From: Trachythela sp. YZ-2020
Lineage: Eukaryota > Cnidaria > Anthozoa > Malacalcyonacea > Clavulariidae
Reading direction: 5' to 3'
Assembly (NCBI GenBank): GCA_016169945.1
Contig: JADLSH010000061.1
Coordinates: 496,001-560,000 of the forward strand
DNA: 64,000 nt
The translations under genes were made by a program, and so were the position numbers. The notes below the pieces were generated by a model that saw only the letters and a program-made list of their open reading frames with translations, was not told the origin of the DNA and searched no databases. Position 1 is the stretch's first letter, and the number at the start of each line of letters is the position of its first letter. Positions 41,143 through 50,812 of this stretch are shown here, in pieces.

Positions 41143-41358
41143 CAGGGGCGGGTCCAGGCTCATCTGATAGAGGGGGTGCAGAGTTTTCCCGGGGGGTGCA
41201 CCCTTCCGCCACCAACGCTAATTATGTCAAAAACGCCATAGATCATGAAAATTTCGGTATGCATTCGTTGAATCTGACTTTTTGTGTGTGGGGGGACTGA
41301 CGTTTTCTAGGGGGTGTGCACCCCTGCAATGCCCCTCCTCCCAGTAAATCCGCCTGTG
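41143..41358. mobile_element. hAT-like MITE (caggggcggrtcca ends)
   Basis: The left end CAGGGGCGGGTCCAGG and the complement of the right end (CACAGGCGGATTTACTGGGA) are related inverted repeats. The interior carries two ggggggtgcaccc-type palindromes. Flanks tatctgtc and catctgcc agree at 6 of 8 bases, compatible with a decayed 8-bp hAT duplication. Elements with CAGGGGCGGATCCAG ends are common hAT MITEs in animals (family knowledge). Confidence 0.65.
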
Positions 41359-41645
41359 CATCTGCCCGGTAGTGTTTACTGACACCCACCTATATTGTCA
41401 TATTAGCAAGTCGTGGTTTAGCAGTGCCTGTCAAGTACTGCGCTTCCCGGTTGAGTTTGGAATGCAAAGGTTTCGCCGATAAGTTTTGTCGTTTGAAAAC
41501 AATGTTTGTGACGTCATCTTATGATGTTGTCAAGACGCCGTCAGGCGTTGTCAAGGTCAATACCCGAATATATTTCGAGTTTTCGACCTGTTCGACAGTG
41601 TATTCATGATATTGTTTTGATCGGAATTGGTGTTGGTTGTAATAA

Positions 41646-41880
41646 TGGAGTCAAGCATTCAAGTTAAAGTTGAATACGGCGCAGAAAAATGGGTAAACTT
41701 TTTCGTTCTTCGGAGCAAAATATCAAGTGGCGGATATAAATTTGCAGATTTAGTAGACGATATTGTCAATCGATGCCCTGCGCTAAGTCATCTAAACGTG
41801 GGCAGCATAGTGGTGCAACATTAGAATTCGTTATCAAGACGACAAGGGATCATACATTACAGTCGATAACTTTTCATTCA
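41646..41880 (+). pseudogene. Possible PB1-like domain fragment, frameshifted
   Basis: From the ATG at 41646 the frame reads MESSIQVKVEYGAEKWVNFF then KFADLVDDIVNRCPALSHLN and stops at 41824. A one-base shift continues RIRYQDDKGSYITVDN. A basic-strand start (VKVEYG), a helix (FADLVDDIV) and an acidic IRYQDDKGSYITVD loop in this order resemble a PB1 domain. It could be a gene fragment or an exon with a sequencing or mutational frameshift. No downstream exon is recognised. Confidence 0.35.
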
Positions 41881-41909
41881 AATGTCTGAACTTCGTTTCA
41901 AACTTCGGA

Positions 41910-42062
41910 AATTCGTTGCGAAGTTCAAAAGTTCATCATGATTCACAAGCCAGTTTGTAAACAAACCATCTGATTGGTTACTAGAGAAAAATCAGCCAAT
42001 CATGCAAATGCCCAGTACACAAACCGGTTTTGAATTCATTATGAACTTCGCAACTAAGTTTA
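41910..42062. repeat. Inverted repeat, about 40-bp arms
   Basis: The left arm ttgcgaagttcaaaagttca-tcatgattcacaagccagtttgt (41916-41958) pairs with the complement of acacaaaccggttttgaattcattatgaacttcgcaa (42017-42053), with several mismatches. It is probably an old MITE. Confidence 0.6.
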
Positions 42063-42079
42063 CTTTTGATATTTGATTG

Positions 42080-42881
42080 ATAAAAGATATAGGTACAATT
42101 TGGCATTTATCTCCCAAACTGTTGTGGCTATAAGGGGACTAGGCGGTATGTAATATCTCTATGTGGTGTCTAAATACTGTGTTTACTACAACCTTTTATT
42201 CCCAAGTATAAAAGATTAAAATCTGATGGTTTCACAATTGTTTTAAAAATTGCCCCCATGAGCTATAGGCCCTCATCCCTCTATGCACAATTGTTTCGGA
42301 GCAATATTAAAGTTCATACACTAATAGACCTCTTGTATTAATTGACCCATGGAAAAGAAGTTACAACTCTTTAATTACTCATACAATTATGCAAATACGC
42401 ATGAGCAGATACATGTACGCTTAGCGTACCTATTTTTCATGATTGGTAAAAACCATGTAAAGTCCGGGACTTTACATCGGGACTTTACATCACCTTTAAA
42501 ATATCGCAAATTAAATTTCTTAACCCTTTCCATTCTAAGCTTTGTTTCATTGTCGGCATATCGAAATCACAAAAATATAACCTCGTGAAATATTTGGTCG
42601 AAAAGTCGCAAATATGAGCAAGGCAAACTTGAATATGAACTGCGAATATGAATGTCACGAATATATTAATAAAATAGTTATATATAGTCAGGTAACCACA
42701 ATGAATTTTATTTTCCAAAGAGTTGATACTCAACAGTTATGCAACACTAATACATAGATAAATGTGTTATCCTCTATACAATATAACTGTACAATATATA
42801 CAGTTAATTAAAATAAAGTTGTTCTTAAAAAAGTCAAAACCTTAAACTTTAAACCTCAAACTCTTAGCGTGGCAAAGCATC
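42080..42881. other. Unassigned flank left of the LTR element
   Basis: I see no gene. A short direct repeat, gggactttacatc, occurs at about 42465-42492. Confidence 0.35.
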
Positions 42882-42886
42882 ATGGG

Positions 42887-43021
42887 TGTTGTGTTAACAT
42901 TTTCGTGTTAAGAACAATTTAATATCAAAACCCAAAGCTACATAAGTCGCCATATTTATAACCTCGACTTGATGTTTGTTACTATTCTAATTATTACAAA
43001 ATATGCAGTGCTTCCACTACA
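42887..43021 (-). repeat. 3' LTR (135 bp)
   Basis: From tgttgtgttaac to gtgcttccactaca on the plus strand. It lacks a 29-bp stretch found in the other LTR and differs at a few bases (ctattcta against ctatgata). Confidence 0.93.
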
Positions 43022-43034
43022 TCCTCCTTTCTTT
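43022..43034 (-). other. Polypurine tract of the LTR element
   Basis: The minus strand reads AAAGAAAGGAGGA immediately before the TGTAGTGG start of the 3' LTR, the expected place for the plus-strand primer of reverse transcription. Confidence 0.8.
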
Positions 43035-43070
43035 ATAAACAAAAATATTAACAATACATGCACTAACTAA

Positions 43071-45141
43071 GGCGGGGGTACACATGGATTGATGGCCATT
43101 TTTGAAATGGCTGTAATTTTAAAGATATTCACCAAAGTTATGACAAACTATATATCAGTAGAAAGCTTATGACCTATAGAATCTAAAAATACTCATCATT
43201 AGTACCTAACGTCCTTTGTAACCTGACACCAGGCCGGCAATCATACCACATGCTGTGCAAAACTAGAGTGCATATGAGAAAAGATATCTGCTTATAAATT
43301 GCCTGGAATTTTAAGAAATTTTATCAGGCAGTAGTATAGGCATCATTATCTTAAATGAGCATAGAACTTTTTTGTATGATAAATGTAGTGGTCACAGCAG
43401 AGGTACAAAGTTAACATAGGTTTTTTCAATAATATTTTTTGTCATAAAATGCATTCGACACAAGATACAGAAATTTCCTATGCTCATTTCAGACAGCTCT
43501 AATAAAAGAATAAGCCCTGAAAATTTCAGGAAAATTGGTTAAATACATCATGAGATATCTTTTCTCAAAGACGGAAAATGTACATTCCGAGAAAACAAGT
43601 GTTAAAGTTTTTAAACAACTGTTCGAGCTGTCCCTGACAGGTTTCAAGAACTTTAGCCTAATTTTTTGTCATTAGAAGTACCTTTAGCACCTCAGAAGCC
43701 TCCAGCAATAACAAATACAACTCCAAAAAGAAATGCGAAGCCTCGCTTAGCCCAAGTACCATCGAAGCTTACTGCAACATCGACATAGAACTCATGTCTA
43801 TTTTCCTTCAAATTCCCTCAGGCTTTGTGCAGCTTGTTTCATTTCTTCTTTAGCTTCTTGCTGAAGAGCAGTTACATTTTTTTCTAAGTGCTGGTAATAG
43901 GTTGTCTTAGTCATACAAGGCATATTCATGATCCCACAAAAAGATACAAGACCTTCATAACCACCACCAGATTCTACAGAATGGTACACTGCACGTCGGT
44001 TTACATCAGCACAGTTTCCATTTCTAGAGACCTTTGACGATGCCTCTAAAGTGACTTCCTCTTCACACGAACTACATGTTGCTTTGAGATCAGGCATTAG
44101 ACCTCTCTTTCCAGAAATGTCTTCATGAATAATCAAGTGCCCTAGAAAAATAACCAAGTATATCAACAGCATTATAAATCTTTATTGACCCATAATGCAT
44201 GGTGAATATTATATCACAGACAGATGTTGTCAATAGGCAATAGCCTACTGTATACAACTAATACAAGTTAATTTTGGAGAAAAACAAACCAGTGAATGAA
44301 AAATATAACTATAGAAATCATTGAGCATTCAAAGTAAACTAAGTACAGAATTAATGAAGATTGAAGACCTGCTTACCTTGGTCACAAACATGTGCTTTTG
44401 AGATGCTTGATGACAGCTTATTTATATCAATAAGGCGATAGCCTTGTCCTGCATGATCTATATCTTGGGAAGCCTCCAAAGCTGATTTCTCGGCTTCTTC
44501 TGACAGGTTATTTTCCTCCTGGATACGCTTACAGGCCTGGTTGATTCCACTTCCATGTTGGATTCCAAATTTTGTGGGGTTGTACTTGATCTGGCTGAAA
44601 TATCACTGCCATCAGTATTAAAACCCACCATCAACTCTACTCACACTAGAGTTATCTGCGTATTTCTGCCTTTCAGAGAATGGTTTTCCTTTTCTCTTTT
44701 TCTTATGGACGTTTTTGGTTTTATAACCAACCATGACAAACAGAAGTAAGATACTATAGAGTAATTTTAGTGACTTAGTAAAGCAGTAAAGTTGATCCGA
44801 ATGATACAATGTGGCTTTCAAACATAAACATGCCTTCCCATGATGCTTTACAGGCCCATTTGTAAAGGCTTGAACTTCATGTAGTCCGTAATAAAGATAA
44901 CCAATCCTTGTTTTACGTTTCTAAGGCGATACAAACGAAATATTCCAAAGAAAACAAAAAAATGCTAAATGCGTTGCCATAGTAACCCAAAATAGTGAGA
45001 GCTAAAACATTGAATAAACAGCTAATAATTTCTTTTTTTGATAAAATACAACCACCACAGCTTTTTCAAGGCTGTAGAGCTACCTAAGACGTCAAAAAAA
45101 ATATTTCGCCTCTGAGGTCAAAATCCATGTGTACCCCCGCC
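43071..45141 (-). mobile_element. Nested TIR DNA transposon with Mutator-like transposase fragment
   Basis: GGCGGGGGTACACATGGATT (43071-43090) and its exact complement (45122-45141) are 20-bp perfect terminal inverted repeats. TAA stands at both outer edges (43068-43070 and 45142-45144), a possible 3-bp target duplication. It inserted as DNA into the LTR retrotransposon between integrase and the 3' LTR. It carries an intron-containing transposase piece at 43690-44750 on the minus strand; the transposase is truncated at its C-terminus, so this copy is non-autonomous. Confidence 0.9.
43690..44750 (-). pseudogene. Mutator-like transposase, N-terminal part with an intron, broken
   Basis: The minus strand starts near MVGYKTKNVHKKKRKGKPFS (about 44735). 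A shifted frame reads NPTKFGIQHGSGINQACKRI, then a GQGYRLIDINKLSSSISKAH block and CDQ, ending at a GTAAGC donor (exon end 44377). After an intron of about 235 bp the acceptor tttttctag at 44144-44142 opens the next exon: GHLIIHEDISGKRGL, ATCSSCEEEVTLEASSKVSR, then a NRRAVYHSVESGGGYEGL and FCGIMNMPCM block. The frame stops at 43798; in another frame YVDVAVSFDGTWAKRGFAFL continues to about 43700. The DVAVSFDGTWxKRG phrase contains the first catalytic aspartate region of the family I recall as Mutator-like transposase. The remaining catalytic region is missing. Confidence 0.8.
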
Positions 45142-45231
45142 TAAGTTCTAATATTTTTTCTTTAAACTGTTTTCTTCAATTTTCCTAACAAAAAAACCGT
45201 TTAGCTACTAATGTAAATATGTTTGTGTTTA

Positions 45232-46856
45232 TTAGTCCAAAACAAAGTCTTTAAACTTAGGATTCGGTTTTCTGACGCGTCCAGATCTTCTTAAAGTTGT
45301 GGAAGGGATCTGTGGGAGTGGCTCTGGTTGTGACTTGGGTGGTTCAACACGTTGAGGTGAGGTCTGCATATCTGCTGGCTCAACACGTTGTGGCGAGGTC
45401 TGCATATCTGCTGATGGTATAACACTTTGGGGTAGAATCTCGTAATCTGCAGGGTGGTTAGTATTTGATTTCGGCCGGTTTACGAGCTCTCGAGCTTTCC
45501 GAATGTGAAACCGATCTCTTCTATACTTTCTTCCGTTTGTTTCAATTATATAAGACAATAACTAACAACAGTTCCTCTAGACCAACAAGGAGATGAACTG
45601 GGCTTGATCTTACTTCTAATGTTCTCCCCTTCAACCAAAGGTGGCAAGGGCTTGGAAACTTTGTCATAGTATCGCTTGTTTTGTTGTTTCTTCTTGACTG
45701 TGGCTTTAATGATGGTTTTGGTGGATACTATGGCAGGTTCCAACAACTCGGACTTAACAGGTAGGGTAGTTCTGGTTCTTCTAGACATTAGTGTCTCATT
45801 TGGCGACGCCAGTTCATTCGGAGTGTTTCGCATCTCCAAGATTGCTAACCAAGTATCGTTGCTCATCTTCAGTATTCTCTTCGCTTGCTCCACTGCTGCC
45901 TCTGCAGTTCCATTCCCTTTTGGGTAATGCAGTGATGAAGTACGGTGCTGTAAATTCCATTCCTTTGAAAACTTCTTATATTCACTACTTGTAAACTGGG
46001 TCCATTGTCTGATATGACAAACTCTGGCACTCCATGTGTCAGAGTGCGCCTTTGTTTGCAGAACCACATTCTGGGTAGTTGTTTCCGTCAGCTCTTCGAT
46101 ATCCTAATACTTCGTAAGATTATCAACGACGACAACGTATGTGTCCTTCTTGACCGAAAACAAATCCGTACTAACGTACTGCCACCTACGTTTTGGAATA
46201 GGTTGGCTCTGCATTGGTTGTTTGGTTTGTTCTGGTTTGTGTTCTTGACAAGTTTGACAATTATCACACAGATACTTGATATCGTTGTGGATCGTTGGCC
46301 AATAAAGTGAATCGTGAGCTGCTCTGATACATCTTTCTGCTCCCAAGTGAGAGCTGTGAATTTGCTCCAGCATACGGGGTCTCAACGCAGTAGGTATCAA
46401 AACTCTTGTGCCTCTGTAAATTATTCCGTCTTGAACGGACAATTCATCACGATAAGGCCAATATTCTCTAACGTTGAAGGGAACTTGTGTTTTGTCATTA
46501 GGCCAACCATACATGATCAAAGTTGCTAATGTCAACAAGTTATCATCTTCAGCTGTGACTTCAGCTACTTTCTTTAATGATTTATCTGTAACGTTGTGGT
46601 AGACATTTGGATCAATTTCTTCATTATCTTTCATCAATTCGTTTTCCTCAATGACCGCGAAAATATCATAATCATCTGATTTACTGCTGTCTTTCTGACT
46701 TGTGGAAAATTGGGACCTTGAGAGGTGATCACTGCCTTCCTGGTACGCCACTTCTAAATGGAACTTTTGGAGTCGCAACATCATGCGTTGTAATCTCTTT
46801 GGTGCGGAGTTAATACTCTTAGCTAGAATTGTCTCCAATGGTTTATGATCAGTCAA
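45232..46856 (-). pseudogene. Gypsy pol: RNase H end and integrase, frameshifted
   Basis: It begins MTDHKPLETILAKSINSAPK (RNase H tail, LRLQKFHLEVAYQEG). The integrase zinc domain follows (HSSHLGAERCIRAAHDSLYW, CDNCQTCQEH) and the core starts WQYVSTDLFSVKKDTYVVVV. After a stop near 46104 the core continues in two overlapping frames with VISDNG and YPKGNGTAEAAVEQAKRIL (second aspartate and glutamate regions). The C-terminal domain ends RRSGRVRKPNPKFKDFVLD at 45232. Two tandem ADMQTSPQRVEP repeats lie in the tail. At least two frameshifts and a stop make it inactive. Confidence 0.9.
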
Positions 46857-47001
46857 CCTTTTATTTTTTCTCTTCTGTGCAAAAAATGGTCAAACCTTGT
46901 GCAACCGAACACAAGGCTTAGGCATTCTTTTTCAATCTGTGAGTATCTTCTTCAGATTGAGTTAGGGTACGACTGCCAAATGCTACAGGTCTTCCATTCT
47001 G

Positions 47002-48570
47002 TTACAGTACAGCTCCCAGTCCGTAATCACTAGCATCTTTCATCCAGGTCGTAGTACTGCAAAAGTTGAACGTGTCTTCGTGTATCTGTGACCAGATCAA
47101 CTTCACACCTTCTTTGGTAAGGTTTCTTAGTGGCTCAGAGGTATGAGAAAGCTGCGGCAGGAACTTTCCAAGGTAGTTAATCATCCCAAGCAGCCGTCTA
47201 ACTTCTGCCTTATCACGAGGACGGGGCATCTCCGTAATTTCTTCCACTTTTGCAGGATCTGGTAGCATCCCTTGAGCCGTCAAAATGTGACCGTTGTGTT
47301 TTACGCTTTGCTGTTTGAATCTCAACTTTGACTTGTTCAGCTTCAAATTGCGCTCTCTATATCTGTCGAGTAGGCTGACGAGGTGCTGATCATGTTTTTT
47401 CACAGCTTCTTCATATGAATCACCAATTCCATAAACAAGAAAATCATCTGCGATAGTTTCTACAACATCCACGTCCCCAATGACATCATAAACATGCCTT
47501 TGGAACTCCTCTGGCGCACTAGATATACCAAACGACATTCTGAGCCATTTATAACCGCCAAAAGGTGTATGGAATGTGGTCAGCTTTGTTGATTCTTCTT
47601 CAAGCTTAACTTGTAGGAAACCATCTTTTGCATCTAAGACTGTGAACATCTTCACCTTTCCGAGCGTTGATGTCACATCTTCCATAGTAGGCATTCGGAA
47701 CCTTGGGATCTTGCTATGTTTATTTAATTCTTTAGGATCAAGACATACTCGAAGTTTCCCTGGCTTCTTCACGTACACTGCACTGTTGACCCAGTCTGTT
47801 GGCTCTTCAACTTTGGTGAGGATCTCCTGTTTAACCAATTCGTCAAGCTTCGTCTTTACCTCGTCACGAAGGGTTACTGGGAAAGTTCTTGGCGGATCTT
47901 GCTTTGGAATCACTCCTTCTTTCAAACCAATCTTGTAGTCTCCTATGTAACCAAGACCAGTGAACACTTCATTGTATTGAATCAGAACATCTTCTTCGGT
48001 CAATTCGTTGTTGTCTGCTACAGCGTTAACAAGTAATTCGTCTTTCACTTTAATGAGACCAAGTCCTTCTGATGTCGGTCCGGATAATAACGAGCATGGT
48101 GCGTCTTTAATCACCTGGAGGACTATTTTTTCTAGGGTTTGTCCTCCTATACGAATGTCTACAGTTACTTGACCGTCATGGACAATTCTGCTTCCACTGT
48201 ACGTTGTCAACTTCACGTTGCTTTTCACTAACTCTGGTGGATCTGTCATTTCGTTGTAGTTCGCCAGCTTTAAACAGTTTGCTGCAGCACCATTGTCGAT
48301 TTGCATCTTCACTTCTTTCCACCTTGAGCTTTTGGTGGCTTTAATCTCGGGCTGTACCATGTACTGCTTCACACCTTTGAATGCGTAGGTAGGGCTGTAA
48401 AGATCATCACTTTCAGAACTTGGATCTGAATCTACATCACCGACTTGGTGTATATTCTTTCGTGGCTTGTATCTTGTTTCTCTATGTTCATCTTTCTTCG
48501 TGACTTGCATACTTTTGCAAAGTGATTTTTCTTGTGACACTTTTTGCATACCTGACCAAAGGCTGGGCAT
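47002..48570 (-). pseudogene. Gypsy pol: protease and reverse transcriptase
   Basis: An open frame of about 520 codons overlapping the end of gag in another phase. The retropepsin region reads VKMQIDNGAAANCLKL. The triad is DNG where the family has DTG, an unusual change. RT motifs: RVCLDPKELNKHSKIPRFRM, FTVLDAKDGFLQVKL (motif A), LRMSFGISSAPEEFQRHV (motif B) and ETIADDFLVYG (motif C, IADD). The connection PAKVEEITEMPRPRDKAEVR and the start of RNase H (WMKDASDYGLGAVL) follow, then a stop. Continuation in RNase H is full of stops between 47000 and 46860. Confidence 0.92.
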
Positions 48571-49273
48571 TCTCTTGGTCTATGGTTTCTTCCGCAATAT
48601 TTGCACATAACCGGTGTCTTCAGTTGCTCAAATTTATTTTGTTTGAGACTTCCTTTGTTTCTAACTGAGTGAATTGGACTTTCACCAAGCCTCTCTATTT
48701 GCTTCAATTGACTTTTGGATCTTTCAGCAGCTCTCACTAGATCTACGCACTGACTAGTGTCAAGGTATTCTCTCGGAGTAATCTACTTCTTATTCCTTGA
48801 TCACTGATTCCTATGACCAATCTGTCACGGATTAGTTGACTGGTAAGAGCTCCATAATTACATGTCGCTGCCAGTTTTCTAAGACTGTTTAAGTACTGAT
48901 CTATACTTTCATTATCTTCTTGTACTGTAGTATTAAACACATATCGTTCAAAAATTACGTTCTTTTGCGGCTCGAAATAATTTGTTAATGCATCTATTAA
49001 ACTGTCTGGATCAGTAGGATCTGTAACTTCTAAATTCTCAGCTATCTGATTTGCTTCTCTGCCAAGTACAGTGCATAATGTTGCCAACACTACATTTTTG
49101 GCTTTTTTATCTAGTCCCGTAGCTAGTTTACAGTTATTCCAACTTTTCTTAAAATATTTCCAATTATCTGATAAATTTCCTTTCGTATTCATGGACGATG
49201 GCGGTGGAATTTGGCTGCAAACAGCTACTGAGGGTATTGATGGTGTCGGTAAGGTTCCTTCTTCGTCCGACAT
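48432..49273 (-). pseudogene. Gypsy gag with zinc knuckles, one frameshift
   Basis: It starts MSDEEGTLPTPSIPSVAV at 49273, with a capsid-like region (NWKYFKKSWNNCKLATGL, YFEPQKNVIFERYVFNT, ESIDQYLNSLRKLA). A one-base shift near 48742 breaks the frame at TLTLVSA; the other frame resumes VDLVRAAERSKSQLKQI. Two CCHC-type knuckles follow: CKYCGRNHRPREC (spacing CX2CX3HX4C, one short) and CKKCHKKNHFAKVC (canonical). Gag assembles the particle and binds RNA. Confidence 0.88.
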
Positions 49274-49516
49274 ATTTTACTTCGAAAATGTTTACTATAT
49301 ACTCAAGCTGAACTGTAAATCAACGTAAATAGTGCTTTAAAAGTCTACTTAGCTCTCAAGGTTCCTCTTTTCATCGAGTTAACACGGTATAATCTTGCTC
49401 CCACTGGGCGGCTATCCCGAACGGCAACGGCTTGCACTCTTGCTTGATTTCTGGACCAAATTTCTTCGCGAATTCGGCGTGTATTCACTTGCAATTTGCC
49501 AATTTGAAACTGCTAA

Positions 49517-49534
49517 AGTTCATTCCTGACTCCA
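49517..49534 (-). other. Candidate primer binding site
   Basis: Directly after the 5' LTR the minus strand reads TGGAGTCAGGAATGAACT, which starts with the TGG that pairs with a tRNA CCA end. I could not assign the tRNA. Confidence 0.55.
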
Positions 49535-49698
49535 TGTTGTGTTAACATCTTCGTGTTAAGAACTATTAGTGTTAACTCTTCGTATTATGAACAATTTAAT
49601 ATCAAAACCCAAAGCTACATAAGTCGCCATATTTATAACCTCGACTTGATGTTTGTTACTATGATAATTATTACAAAATATGCAGTGCTTCCACTACA
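49535..49698 (-). repeat. 5' LTR (164 bp)
   Basis: Same borders as the 3' LTR, but with a tandem duplication of about 29 bp (gtgttaac-tcttcgt-tta-gaac occurs twice, near 49540-49590). The length difference arose by slippage after insertion or before the last transposition. Confidence 0.93.
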
Positions 49699-49703
49699 AT
49701 GGG

Positions 49704-50812
49704 CGTATGGACACAAAATAGGAAATGACCAGAAAGGCAACTCAGCAGTGCAACGTGACACCCTACTTTTATGCAGTTATCTGGCCAGAATAATGGCGGA
49801 CCAGCCAGTTCAGAGTGTTTATTGGTCAGAAAATGCAATTGACTGACTAGAATAATGGTAATGAACATGCGTAATGCGACATGCGCAGCGTCAAAAACTT
49901 CAAAGGTTCGGCCTCGGGTGGCCCTTCTAGTCATTTCCTATTCTATGGTATGGATATATAGGTTAGGTTGTGTTGTAAACAGATACTACATTATTCACAC
50001 TAATGGTATTTTGTATCATACAACTCAAAGAATTAAAAAATATCCTATTTTTGCCTGCCCCATATTCATGATGCTTTCCACGCTTAGAGTTTAAGGTTTA
50101 TACTTCAAGGTTTTTACCTTTTTCAGGACAACCTTCTTTCAATCATTCAGACTAAACCACTACGCTCCCACCATCACGTATAAACACCACAGCAAAAGTT
50201 CATGGACTTATAGGACTGAAATTAGTTATTGCAACTATTCAGATTCGTGAAGTGACGAATCCAACATCAAATAAATCATATTTCATTATAATTTGCTTAA
50301 ATCAATTATATCGCATACTCGGACACGTGGAGGATGGCGTGTCTTAGGGTAGAAAACGTGTCGAGTTTCGTATACCCTAATGAGATTTCAAATGCTTTAA
50401 ATTAAATAAAGGTTGAGCACAACATGAAACAAAGGAAAACAAATAGTTTTATTCGAATAGTTTTTTTTGGAGGGGGGGAGGACATGATTTTTTGTAACTA
50501 CTGAATGTCTGTTGTTTGGGGGGTCACCAAAAATATGCCAGTTATGGAGGGTGGGGGGGAGGGAGCTTGCCCAAAAAAGTATTTCAAAATGCAAAATCCT
50601 CACCACATAAATTATGAACGCTCCCTAATTAACAAAAAAATGTAACATCAAAAAACGAAAACAGTTTTCAAGGTAAAAACATATGATACACTTCAGAAAA
50701 TTTGCCACTTAACAGTTTATATACATTCTCAAAATAGTTTTAATCAACAATATCGGTATAAACTTAGTGTAAATATAACATTAAAAAACGAAAACAGTTT
50801 ATGTAGAATTGT
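49704..50812. other. Intergenic, between the LTR element and the zinc-finger gene
   Basis: No gene is recognised. A G-rich run (gagggggggaggac and ggtggggggga) lies near 50470-50570. A phrase, aacatyaaaaaacgaaaacagttt, occurs at about 50643 and 50778. The plus-strand ttttatt at about 50445-50451 would be a minus-strand AATAAA for the zinc-finger gene. Confidence 0.4.

Larger units (their letters stand above)
42887..49698 (-). mobile_element. Ty3/Gypsy LTR retrotransposon with target duplication
   Basis: Both LTRs are present (42887-43021 and 49535-49698, TG...CA ends), flanked by the 5-bp duplication ATGGG (42882-42886 and 49699-49703). On the minus strand: PBS next to the 5' LTR, gag, protease, RT, RNase H, integrase, and a polypurine tract at 43022-43034 next to the 3' LTR. 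RT precedes integrase, so it is Ty3/Gypsy. Frameshifts in gag, RNase H and integrase, plus LTR divergence, show an inactive copy. A TIR transposon (43071-45141) is nested between pol and the 3' LTR. Confidence 0.95.

Noticed and set aside
43071..45141. Host gene captured by the LTR retrotransposon through RNA
   Set aside because: The coding piece keeps an intron and lies between perfect 20-bp inverted repeats, so it is a DNA transposon inserted secondarily.
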